DNA from: Ohessyouella blattaphilus
GTDB lineage: Bacteria > Bacillota > Clostridia > Lachnospirales > Lachnospiraceae
Direction: 5' to 3'
Assembly (NCBI RefSeq): GCF_024721265.1
Contig: NZ_JAMXOC010000001.1
Location: forward strand, 1 to 64,000
DNA length: 64,000 nt
Shown here: piece after piece, positions 1 to 7,839 of the stretch
Layout of the letters: each line of letters opens with the position of its first letter
Numbering within the stretch: position 1 is the stretch's first letter
Translations under genes and position numbers: made by a program
The notes under the pieces: model-generated
What the model was told of the DNA's origin: nothing
Seen by the model: only the letters and a program-made list of their open reading frames with translations
The model's database searches: none

Positions 1-440
1 AAAGCCATTGGTCGAGGCTTATTTCAAGTGGGTCAAGCAGAACGTCGATAAAGTATTAAAGAAATCCAAAACACATAGCGGGCTTACCTACTCTATAAAT
101 CAAGAAAAGTATCTCAAACGCTTTCTTGAAGATGGAGAAGTGCCGATGGATAACAATGCTGCTGAACAGACTATACGTAGCTTCTGTATTGGTAGGCGTA
201 ACTGGATGGTGATAGATACCATTAGTGGCGCCAAAGCAAGTGCGATTATTTATAGCATTGCCGAGACAGCAAAGGCAAATAATCTGAAACCGTATGAGTA
301 TTATGAGCATCTCCTAACGGAGATACCAAAACACCTAGAGGATACTGGCCGTGGCTTTTTAGAATATCTCTTACCTTGGTCAGACAAGCTACCGGCTAAT
401 TGTCGGAAATAATTTTAACAGCGCCGTCTTAAAGACGGCG
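1..440 (+). mobile_element. right end of an IS66-family insertion sequence (partial)
   Basis: The transposase stop at 412 is followed by a perfect inverted repeat (CGCCGTCT at 422-429 and AGACGGCG at 433-440), probably the terminator or the terminal region of the element. The exact element end and the target duplication cannot be fixed because the left end is outside the window. The outer boundary probably lies between about 440 and 465, where the broken neighbouring reading frame stops looking like element sequence. Confidence 0.6.
2..412 (+). CDS. IS66-family transposase, C-terminal fragment (5' end outside window)
   Basis: This is the last ~137 residues of an IS66-type (TnpC) DDE transposase, which catalyses insertion-sequence transposition. 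The frame is open to the left edge, so the gene is cut by the window; the internal TTG at 8 is not a convincing start. The block DNNAAEQTIR carries the catalytic Glu of the DDE triad (NNAAEQ). It is followed by the usual IS66 tail with GRRNW, a SIAETAKANN helix, and an ending LLPW. Only TnpC is visible; tnpA and tnpB, if present, lie left of the window. It is one of only two plus-strand genes here and faces the minus-strand SLH cluster. Family assignment is secure; whether the full element is intact cannot be judged. Confidence 0.9.
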   Translation, partial: KPLVEAYFKWVKQNVDKVLKKSKTHSGLTYSINQEKYLKRFLEDGEVPMDNNAAEQTIRSFCIGRRNWMVIDTISGAKASAIIYSIAETAKANNLKPYEYYEHLLTEIPKHLEDTGRGFLEYLLPWSDKLPANCRK

Positions 441-542
441 TGTTTCTGTCAAGGTACCGACTATGGAGCATTTACGATTAAATAAAACTAGAAACGCCAT
501 GCCAATCAACGCACTAATACAAATTCGTTTAACTCTCTGCAT
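429..542 (-). pseudogene. 5' stub of a secreted/membrane protein gene, truncated by the IS
   Basis: A 37-codon minus-strand frame starts with ATG at 542 behind a strong ribosome binding site (AAAGGAGAAG). It encodes a basic N-terminus (MQRVKR) and a hydrophobic stretch (ISALIGMAFLVLF), like a signal peptide or membrane anchor. It then runs straight into the IS66 terminal inverted repeat, where it ends at a stop inside that repeat. The simplest reading is that the IS inserted just after the signal-peptide codons of another exported-protein gene downstream of the SLH cluster, leaving only its beginning. The lost protein cannot be identified. A genuine short membrane peptide is the alternative. 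Confidence 0.5.
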
Positions 543-625
543 ACCCAACTTCTCCTTTAGTGTTTTAACTTTAACCCGAAAAGGAGCTTCGGAAATAACT
601 CCAACTGCTCCCTTTCCTTTATTTC

Positions 626-2221
626 TTATTCGTACGCTTTTAAATAACGCATCATGATTGTTGCACATTGAGCTCTTACAGCGCTACCTTGTGGGTCCAA
701 CTTGCCATTCGTTCCCGAGATAAAACCAACACCCACTGCCCATTGAAGTGACTTTTTCGCATATGCAGAAACGTTACTATTATCTGGAAATCCTGATAGA
801 TCTCCGCTTTGACTCAAATCATATCCTTTAAACTTAGAATAGCTATATAGCATCGTAGCAATTTGCTCTCTATTGATACTATCACCAACACCAAACCGAC
901 CATCTTGATAACCATTAACAATACCATTCTGAGCTGCCCATAAAATCGGCTTAGTATACCACTGACCATCAGCAACGTCACTAAAACGACTTTCGTATGC
1001 AACCGCCGGGCTACCTTCTAGTTTGTAAAGTAACGCCGCAAACTGGGCACGTGCTAGATTTTGCGTTGAGCCAAAAGTGTAGTCATCGATTCCCGTCATA
1101 ATTCCTTTTTGGAACATGCTCTTTACCGGTGCATAATACCAATCTCCTACTTTTACATCATCAAAAGCAATATCTACGTCAATAGGAGTTGTGGAGATTA
1201 TCAAATTGTCATCGTAGCAAACCTGACGATTGTTCATACTTTCCTGTGTTGTAAAGACTTTACTAACATCTATTTTTTTATTAGCAACTCGCGGCCCAAC
1301 ATAATAAGACATCTCACCTATCAATTGAGGTGTGTAGGCGTAAATAGAATACGAATACACAGTACCCGCTGTCTTAATGTTTATATTTGAGTTTTCAATA
1401 ATCAACCCGCCGCCGTAAAATTCGCCTTCTGCATATGTAAGTCCAGAGGCAAGTCCAAACACTCTTTGCGCACTTCCTAGGTCAATATTAACATTCGCAT
1501 TGCGAATCTCAAGATTCCCTTCCTGCGCATCTATTCCTACTCTTGTGCTTGAAGCAAAGCCTTTACTAGTAATATTTACTGTTCCACCTAATATTTTTAT
1601 CCATGGATGGTTCTCTTTTGAAGACCACATATTAATGCCATAATAGGAACCCCACCCAAAATTTTGAACGATATTATACAGACCTGATTCAACAGTAAAA
1701 TTTTGAGGACCATTTACAAAAATCGAACTACAATTTACTTCACCGTCTCCACCGAAAATATAATCCCCGCTTCCAAGCTCAATCTCATCAAAGTAATTCT
1801 TCCCTTTGAACACTACCTTCAGAGGATTTTCATTGTGATGTGCAAGTTCAAGCTGCCACCCTCCCTGATAACTATTTACTGTTAGTATTCCTGTGCTCAC
1901 ATCATAGTTAAAGACACCGGCATAGTCAGGATTATTTCCTTCTTCTTGACTATATATCTCTGCATATCCATCCCCACGAAACTTTCTTATTACGATATAA
2001 GCATCATCCGAACTCATCTGATTATATTCTGCATTCTCTACCATCTGTTGTTGAATAAATTCATCATCTTCGTGAATCCTCTCAAGACTTTGGTCTTGAT
2101 AATCACCTCTGTCATCAGCATCAGCCGCTTTAACTACGACCTGTGTCATCAGTAGCGCTAAACAAAAAACAGCGATTACTAACCACAGCCCTTTACATTT
2201 GTTCTCCTTTTTGGCTCTCAT
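626..2221 (-). CDS. secreted beta-helix-like protein with three C-terminal SLH domains (paralogue A)
   Basis: This 531-residue exported protein has a signal peptide (basic start, hydrophobic LWLVIAVFCLALLM, cleavage near VVKA/AD). Residues ~60-345 contain many short alternating strands with G, N and V (KILGGTVNITSK, NLEIRNANVNIDLG, GGLIIENSNINIKT), as in right-handed beta-helix or carbohydrate-binding surface domains. Residues ~350-531 are three SLH domains, with TRAE-like motifs replaced by ARAQ, NREQ and VRAQ. SLH domains anchor proteins non-covalently to secondary wall polymers. The start is fixed by AAGGAGGAAG before ATG. It is a close paralogue of the protein at 4022-5617. The N-terminal function is unknown; ligand binding or adhesion is inference. 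Confidence 0.8.
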   Translation of the reverse strand: MRAKKENKCKGLWLVIAVFCLALLMTQVVVKAADADDRGDYQDQSLERIHEDDEFIQQQMVENAEYNQMSSDDAYIVIRKFRGDGYAEIYSQEEGNNPDYAGVFNYDVSTGILTVNSYQGGWQLELAHHNENPLKVVFKGKNYFDEIELGSGDYIFGGDGEVNCSSIFVNGPQNFTVESGLYNIVQNFGWGSYYGINMWSSKENHPWIKILGGTVNITSKGFASSTRVGIDAQEGNLEIRNANVNIDLGSAQRVFGLASGLTYAEGEFYGGGLIIENSNINIKTAGTVYSYSIYAYTPQLIGEMSYYVGPRVANKKIDVSKVFTTQESMNNRQVCYDDNLIISTTPIDVDIAFDDVKVGDWYYAPVKSMFQKGIMTGIDDYTFGSTQNLARAQFAALLYKLEGSPAVAYESRFSDVADGQWYTKPILWAAQNGIVNGYQDGRFGVGDSINREQIATMLYSYSKFKGYDLSQSGDLSGFPDNSNVSAYAKKSLQWAVGVGFISGTNGKLDPQGSAVRAQCATIMMRYLKAYE

Positions 2222-2237
2222 TTCTTCCTCCTTCTTT

Positions 2238-2297
2238 TGCGTTGAATTTATGTTGTTACAATTTTATCATGTTCACACTTTAAACACAATATGCATT
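2238..2297 (-). promoter_or_regulatory. duplicated promoter block, copy 1 (upstream of paralogue A)
   Basis: These sixty bases match 5631-5690 at all but one position. On the minus strand they contain TTGTGT (2284-2289), a 17-base spacer and TAAAAT (2261-2266). The spacer holds a degenerate inverted repeat (GTTTA..TGAAC). The single mismatch creates the TAA stop of the upstream CAP-SLH gene, whose last codons lie inside this block. Confidence 0.6.
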
Positions 2298-3884
2298 CAA
2301 ATAGCGCATCATAATTGCCGCACATTGCGCTCTTACTGCGCTGCCTTGCGGGTCCAACTTGCCATTCGTTCCCGAGATAAAACCAACACCCACCGCCCAT
2401 TGAAGTGGATTCTTCGCATATGCTGAAACGCTACTATTATCTGGAAATCCTGATAAGTCACCGCTTTGACTCAAATCATACCCTTTAAACTTCGAATAAC
2501 TATACAGCATCGTAGCAATCTGCTCTCTATTGATACTATCACCAACACCAAACCGACCATCTTGATAACCATTAACAATACCATTCTGAGCTGCCCACAA
2601 AATCGGCTTGGTATACCACTGCCCATCAGCAACGTCACTAAAACGACTTTCGTATGCAACCGCCGGGCTTCCTTCTAGTTTGTAAAGCAGAGCTGCAAAT
2701 TGAGCGCGCGCTAAGTTTTCATTAGCTCCGAAAAGCGTCTGATTCAGACCTGTCATGATGCCACGTTCGCTTACAAACATTACTGGCGAATAAAACCAGT
2801 TTTCTTTTGAAACATCCGCAAAGTTTTGCGAATATTTTATATTCTCTTCACCACACTGAGAGCAAACATATTTCTTGTAACCTTCTCCTGTATGCTCTAA
2901 AACATACGCATGACCTGTCATTTCTGTCTCATTGCTTCGATATGTATGGTCACAGATACTACAGGTATATTCCGTATATCCCTTTGTAGTACATGGTGGC
3001 ACGATTTTCGAAACATAATTATGAGCAGAGACATGAACTGGAATCGTAAGTGCATTCGCTTCCGCACCAGGTATATACACATTTAAAGTTGTACTCCCAA
3101 CTTTTTTTGCAGTAAGCGATACCTTCAATCTAAGCTCAGTATTAACGCTTGTCATTGTTGCTATCGTCGAATCCGCCATTTTACATGTTAAGTCACGTTG
3201 ATCAATCCAAACACTTGCACTCCATTCACCTGTCTCAACATAAACGGGTGGGAGATCTAGGTTCATTGTTTCGCCAATGTGCAAATTATATGACGTATCT
3301 GGCTGATATGATGATAGAGCCAACTTTGCTATCGCTAAATCTACTGGTATTGTATGAGGCTTATCAACCATGCCATTACTTCTGATTGGCTCTGCGCCTG
3401 CTGCAGATTCTGCAAATATTTGTGTGTAGTAAAACCCTTGTCCTGCCACCTCATACACACCAATACCAATACTTTTGTTCTCCGTGTTTATAATATTTCC
3501 TCTATGTCCTGTCGATGCCATCCATGCTTTCATCACCTCTTCAGCCGAATAAAATTTCGCAGCAATATTTTCAGCTTTGCAACCTTCTAAACTTAGGGTA
3601 CCATCTGGTCGCGTGTGGCTATAATATACCGCACACTCCGCTGAACGGAGCATGGCATAGTCCATCAAACTCTCATCCATGGTCAAAGGTGCAGCTCCTA
3701 AGGCACTTCGCTCTTGGTTTACAATATCTAATATTTCCCATGCCATATCATAGTGCTCCGCTCCAAACACCTCAACTTCAACGGTTGCCTCCGTTGCCAT
3801 TGATACCTGACATAGAGAAAGACTTAAAATAAAGACTAAGACTATAGACATTAATTTCTTCTTTCGTATATACCCTCTTCTCAT
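2280..3884 (-). CDS. secreted CAP-domain protein with cysteine-knuckle repeats and three SLH domains
   Basis: The 534-residue protein has a basic, hydrophobic signal peptide (cleavage near SMA/TE). Residues ~45-165 form a CAP/SCP domain: NQERSALG, then the conserved His of YSHTRPDG, Glu of AENIA and His of STGHRGNII. Residues ~285-345 carry two Cys-X2-Cys knuckle motifs (CSICDHTY, CSQCGEE), a repeat type common in Firmicute surface proteins. Residues ~355-534 are three SLH domains almost identical to those of its neighbours. CAP proteins are secreted and their biochemical role in bacteria is often unclear. It sits in the SLH cluster between the two beta-helix paralogues. The C-terminus (NAYCV) differs from its relatives because it reads into the next gene's promoter block. 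Confidence 0.85.
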   Translation of the reverse strand: MRRGYIRKKKLMSIVLVFILSLSLCQVSMATEATVEVEVFGAEHYDMAWEILDIVNQERSALGAAPLTMDESLMDYAMLRSAECAVYYSHTRPDGTLSLEGCKAENIAAKFYSAEEVMKAWMASTGHRGNIINTENKSIGIGVYEVAGQGFYYTQIFAESAAGAEPIRSNGMVDKPHTIPVDLAIAKLALSSYQPDTSYNLHIGETMNLDLPPVYVETGEWSASVWIDQRDLTCKMADSTIATMTSVNTELRLKVSLTAKKVGSTTLNVYIPGAEANALTIPVHVSAHNYVSKIVPPCTTKGYTEYTCSICDHTYRSNETEMTGHAYVLEHTGEGYKKYVCSQCGEENIKYSQNFADVSKENWFYSPVMFVSERGIMTGLNQTLFGANENLARAQFAALLYKLEGSPAVAYESRFSDVADGQWYTKPILWAAQNGIVNGYQDGRFGVGDSINREQIATMLYSYSKFKGYDLSQSGDLSGFPDNSSVSAYAKNPLQWAVGVGFISGTNGKLDPQGSAVRAQCAAIMMRYLNAYCV

Positions 3885-4021
3885 AACTGTTTCCCTTTCA
3901 CTTTTAAGTATATTAAAACTCCTTCAGAATACTCCTATGCTTCCCTCACAATGTGTTTTTCCAAATGTGTTTATCTCATTCTCCTCATATACAAGGCTTC
4001 TATTTGGTACTATTCACTTTT

Positions 4022-5617
4022 TTACTCATACGCTTTCAAATAACGCATCATGATTGTTGCACATTGCGCTCTTACTGCACTGCCTTGTGGATCTAACTTA
4101 CCATTCGTTCCCGAAATAAAGCCAACACCTACCGCCCATTGAAGTGACTTTTTCGCATATGCAGAAACGTTACTATTATCCGGAAATCCTGATAAATTTC
4201 CGCTTTGACTCAAATCATACCCCTTAAACTTAGAATAGCTATATAGCATCGTAGCAATCTGCTCTCTATTGATACTGTCTCCAACACCAAATCGACCATC
4301 TTGATAACCATTAACAATACCATTCTGAGCGGCCCACAAAATCGGCTTAGTGTACCACTGACCATCAGCAACGTCACTAAAGCGGTTATCATACTCCACG
4401 CTAGGACTACCTTCTAGTTTGTAAAGCAGAGCTGCAAACTGAGCACGTGCTAGATTTTGCGTTGAGCCAAAAGTATAGTCATCGATTCCCGTCATAATTC
4501 CTTTTTGGAACATGCTCTTTACCGGTTCATAATACCAATCTCCTACCTTCACATCATCAAAAGCAATATCTACATCAATAGGAGTTGTGGAGATTATTAA
4601 ATTCTCCCCACAAACCTGAAGATTATTCATACTCTCATATTTTTCGAAGACTTTACTGGCATCAATCTTTTTATTAGCAACTCTCGGTCCAACATAAAAA
4701 GACATGTCACCTATAAATTCAGGATTATAGGTCCAAATAGAACACGAATAATTAGTACCTACTGTCTTAATTCTTACATTTGAATTCTCAATAATCAATC
4801 CCCCTCCATACAATCCACCTGCAGAATAAAGTCCATAAGCCCAGCCTGCACTTCCTAAATCAATGTTAACATTCGCATTGCGAATCTCCAGATTCCCATA
4901 CTGCACATTTATTCCCATTCTTATTCTTGCATCAAAGTCTTTGCTTGTAATATTTACAGTTCCACCCAATATTTTTATCAACGGATGGTATTCCTCCTCA
5001 TCAGTCACATGAATCCCTTGATATAAATCATACTCGCGCTGCTGAACAATATTGTATATGCCTGATTCAATAGTTAAATTGGAATGACCTCCCAGAAAAA
5101 TCATACCGCAGTTTACTTCATCGTCTCCACTGAAAATATAATTTAATTGTCCAACACCACGATTGAGCATTGTAATCTGTTCAAAATAATTCTTCCCTTT
5201 AAACACCACTTTCATAGGACTTTCATCATTTGCATCCCTTATAAATAAATCTCCATTCCCCTGGTACCCGTTTACCGTCAATATTTTTGTGCTTGGGTTA
5301 TAGTTAAAAAAAGAAGCATAAGCAGGATTATGTCCGTTCTTTGAAGAATAAACTTCCTTGTATACATTTCCTCCATCTTCATTTATTAAAAGTTCAACAT
5401 TATCTGAACTCATCTGATTATAATCTGCATCCTCAACTAACTCCTGCTGACTAAATTCATCATCTTTGTGAACCCTCTCAAGATTTTGGTCTTGATAATC
5501 ACCGCTGTCCTCAGAATCAGCAGCTATCACTACCCCCTGCGTCATCAGCACCGCTATAAAAAATGCTGCAATCACTAACCACAGACCTTTACATTTGTTC
5601 TCTTTTTTTTCTCTCAT
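4022..5617 (-). CDS. secreted beta-helix-like protein with three C-terminal SLH domains (paralogue B)
   Basis: This 531-residue exported protein has the same length and plan as the product of 626-2221. It has a signal peptide (LWLVIAAFFIAVLM), a ~290-residue strand-rich domain with turns such as KILGGTVNITSK and NLEIRNANVNIDLG, and three SLH domains from ~350. The two paralogues differ mostly in the N-terminal domain (for example the region around residues 60-200) and hardly at all in the SLH part. This suggests the binding domain is diversifying while the anchor is kept. Start follows a GGAGGAA site. The enzymatic or ligand role is unknown; no catalytic motif is recognisable. Confidence 0.8.
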   Translation of the reverse strand: MREKKENKCKGLWLVIAAFFIAVLMTQGVVIAADSEDSGDYQDQNLERVHKDDEFSQQELVEDADYNQMSSDNVELLINEDGGNVYKEVYSSKNGHNPAYASFFNYNPSTKILTVNGYQGNGDLFIRDANDESPMKVVFKGKNYFEQITMLNRGVGQLNYIFSGDDEVNCGMIFLGGHSNLTIESGIYNIVQQREYDLYQGIHVTDEEEYHPLIKILGGTVNITSKDFDARIRMGINVQYGNLEIRNANVNIDLGSAGWAYGLYSAGGLYGGGLIIENSNVRIKTVGTNYSCSIWTYNPEFIGDMSFYVGPRVANKKIDASKVFEKYESMNNLQVCGENLIISTTPIDVDIAFDDVKVGDWYYEPVKSMFQKGIMTGIDDYTFGSTQNLARAQFAALLYKLEGSPSVEYDNRFSDVADGQWYTKPILWAAQNGIVNGYQDGRFGVGDSINREQIATMLYSYSKFKGYDLSQSGNLSGFPDNSNVSAYAKKSLQWAVGVGFISGTNGKLDPQGSAVRAQCATIMMRYLKAYE

Positions 5618-5630
5618 TTCTTCCTCCTTG

Positions 5631-5690
5631 TGCGTTGAATTTATGTTGTTACAATTTTATCATGTTCACACTTTGAACACAATATGCATT
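5631..5690 (-). promoter_or_regulatory. duplicated promoter block, copy 2 (upstream of paralogue B)
   Basis: The minus strand reads TTGTGT (5677-5682), a 17-base spacer, then TAAAAT (5654-5659). Within the spacer is a clean inverted repeat GTTCA-AAGTG-TGAAC (5664-5678) that could be an operator. Copy 1 lies at 2238-2297 with one base different. Promoter strength and any bound regulator are inferred from sequence only. Confidence 0.6.
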
Positions 5691-5708
5691 TAAGATTCTA
5701 TACTAAAT

Positions 5709-5745
5709 GTTGGGGTGAATGATTTATAAAATCATCCGCCCCAAC
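5709..5745 (-). terminator. hairpin after the subtilisin-SLH gene
   Basis: An imperfect inverted repeat of about 16 pairs (arms GTTGGGGTGAATGATTT and AAATCATCCGCCCCAAC) with a 3-base loop lies 30 bases downstream of the protease stop. There is no strong T tract, so termination efficiency is uncertain. Confidence 0.55.
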
Positions 5746-5775
5746 ACTTGACATAAAATTCTTTTCTTTCACTTC

Positions 5776-7827
5776 TTATTCGTACACATTCAAATAACGC
5801 ATCATAATTGTTGCACATTGCGCTCTTACTGCACTGCCTTGCGGGTCTAAGTTACCATTTGTGCCTGAAACAAAGCCCACACCCACTGCCCATTGAAGTG
5901 GTTTCATCGCATATGCTGAGACGCTGCTATTATCCGGAAATCCTGATAAATCTCCGCTTTGACTCAAATCATACCCTTTAAACTTAGAATAGCTATATAG
6001 CATCGTTGCAATCTGCTCTCTATTGATACTGTCACCAACACCAAACCGACCATCTTGATAACCATTAACAATACCATTCTGAGCGGCCCACAAAATCGGC
6101 TTGGTATACCACTGCCCATCAGCCACATCACTAAAACGACTTTCGTATGCAACCGCCGGACTACCCTCTAGCTTATAAAGTAACGCAGCAAACTGAGCTC
6201 TTGCGAGATTCTCATTAACCCCAAATACCAGCGAGTTCAGCCCGGTCATAACACCTCGTTGATACATATATTTTACAGGTGAGTAGAACCAGTCGTCTTC
6301 TTTTACATCAACAAAAGATAACGGTAGGTCTATCGTTACATCACACTCTGCTTTTAGACCATTCGTTAAAGTTGCCGTGATTACTGTTTTCCCATCCCTA
6401 TGCCCAATTACGCATCCACTCGCATCGACCGTAGCTGTTTCCGGATTACTACTAGTCCAATGAATGCGCTTATCTTCTGTCGTAAATTTAGGAGAAACTA
6501 TCGCTTGTAAGGTCGCTGACGAACCGATTGAAATCTCCGTTTGTTCAAGAGAAATATCCTGTATGGGTATATATAAACTTTCAATTTGCTTATCATTTAA
6601 GGCAAAGTTTATCGCCGCCTCTAAATCTATTAACCCATGACCATATTGCCAATCCCAGCCAACGCTCCCCAAATCTTTAGCAGTACCAAACAAAATCGTT
6701 TTCACTTGATTCGTCGTTAAATTCGGATTCACACCTAGCATCAATGCAACTGCACCACTTACTATTGGTGCCGCCATAGATGTTCCGCTTTTGTATATAC
6801 ATCCACCACCTCTTTGAATACTATAGATATTAACTCCCGGTGCAGAAATATCTTTATAAGCATTGTAATCGGCATAGCTTGCTCGCCTATTATTTTGGTC
6901 TGTGTTTATAACTGAAATACTGGCTCCAAAGTCTGCTGGATATATTCGGCTTGTCTGTGCAATCCCCTCAAGCCCGTTACCACCTGCACATACTGTTATA
7001 ACATTGCTAGCAGCCGCTCTGTTTATCGCTTCCTCCAAGAGAAAATCGCTTTTTTCTGTATCACTAATATAACCTCCCAAACTCATATTAATGACACGCG
7101 CCCCACTACTTACTGCAAGCTCATAAGCTTTGATGATATTTGCCGTCGAAGCGCTGTATTTGCCATTATTCTTTTCAAACACATTGTAACAAATAAGCTC
7201 CGTGTTATAAGAAACACCTGCGATATCCTTTCCATTTCCCGATTCCGCTGCAATAATCCCTGCTACATGGGTACCATGGCCATTCAGGTCTGTAAGTTCA
7301 GAAGTTTCATTAACAACGTCATACGATTTTTCATGATCAACTATATTTACTAAATCATCATGTTCCTTATCGACTCCAGTATCAATAACTGCAACTTTAA
7401 CCTTGTGTTTTGCTCGCACCAATCCCCACGCTTCACTTATCCTAGCATCGCTGCATAAATACCACTGTTGCGAGACGCCTGGATCATTGGGAGTTTCCAT
7501 CAACGAATAACGAAAATTTGGCTGAACATATTTAACACTTGGCAAATCACCATATTGCCCGGCCCTTTCTTCAACAGAGACTTCCGTTTCAATCACAGCC
7601 GCCATACCTATTTCAGTCAAAAACCGTTCCTTAACTGTGTCTCCTACGATTGTAGGTTCTGACAATGAACGCGCTCTTATTCCTGTTTGATGCTCATAAA
7701 CTACAATCAGTTCGCTTAACTCACAGGACGTGTCCTGCGCGCTCACAGTCTTAAACACAATCAAAAAAAATACAATAATGCTTATTACTGTGAAAAATAT
7801 TCTTTTACTCATATGCTTCATTCTCAT
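5776..7827 (-). CDS. secreted subtilisin-like serine protease (S8) with Ig-like and SLH domains
   Basis: The 683-residue exported endopeptidase has a signal peptide and a short propeptide-like region to ~residue 115. The peptidase S8 domain carries the catalytic triad: Asp in VAVIDTGVD (~147), His in NGHGTHVAG (~186) and Ser in GTSMAAPIVSG (~348). Residues ~422-505 form a bacterial Ig-like (Big_2) domain (WTSSNPETATVD). Residues ~510-683 are three SLH domains that hold the enzyme at the cell surface. It starts 12 bases after the upstream glycosyltransferase, suggesting co-transcription. Three close ATG codons compete (7827, 7821, 7812) and none has a strong SD sequence. It could process neighbouring surface proteins; that is inference. 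Confidence 0.9.
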   Translation of the reverse strand: MRMKHMSKRIFFTVISIIVFFLIVFKTVSAQDTSCELSELIVVYEHQTGIRARSLSEPTIVGDTVKERFLTEIGMAAVIETEVSVEERAGQYGDLPSVKYVQPNFRYSLMETPNDPGVSQQWYLCSDARISEAWGLVRAKHKVKVAVIDTGVDKEHDDLVNIVDHEKSYDVVNETSELTDLNGHGTHVAGIIAAESGNGKDIAGVSYNTELICYNVFEKNNGKYSASTANIIKAYELAVSSGARVINMSLGGYISDTEKSDFLLEEAINRAAASNVITVCAGGNGLEGIAQTSRIYPADFGASISVINTDQNNRRASYADYNAYKDISAPGVNIYSIQRGGGCIYKSGTSMAAPIVSGAVALMLGVNPNLTTNQVKTILFGTAKDLGSVGWDWQYGHGLIDLEAAINFALNDKQIESLYIPIQDISLEQTEISIGSSATLQAIVSPKFTTEDKRIHWTSSNPETATVDASGCVIGHRDGKTVITATLTNGLKAECDVTIDLPLSFVDVKEDDWFYSPVKYMYQRGVMTGLNSLVFGVNENLARAQFAALLYKLEGSPAVAYESRFSDVADGQWYTKPILWAAQNGIVNGYQDGRFGVGDSINREQIATMLYSYSKFKGYDLSQSGDLSGFPDNSSVSAYAMKPLQWAVGVGFVSGTNGNLDPQGSAVRAQCATIMMRYLNVYE

Positions 7828-7839
7828 ACGTTTATATAC

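Noticed and set aside
463-657. Plus-strand 64-codon frame between the IS and the SLH gene.
   Set aside because: It overlaps the better supported minus-strand stub, has no ribosome site, and its sequence is a reverse reading of that stub.
3885-4021. Promoter for the CAP-SLH gene in the 137-base gap.
   Set aside because: Several partial -10-like sequences occur but none has a matching -35 at 16-18 bases; nothing can be supported.
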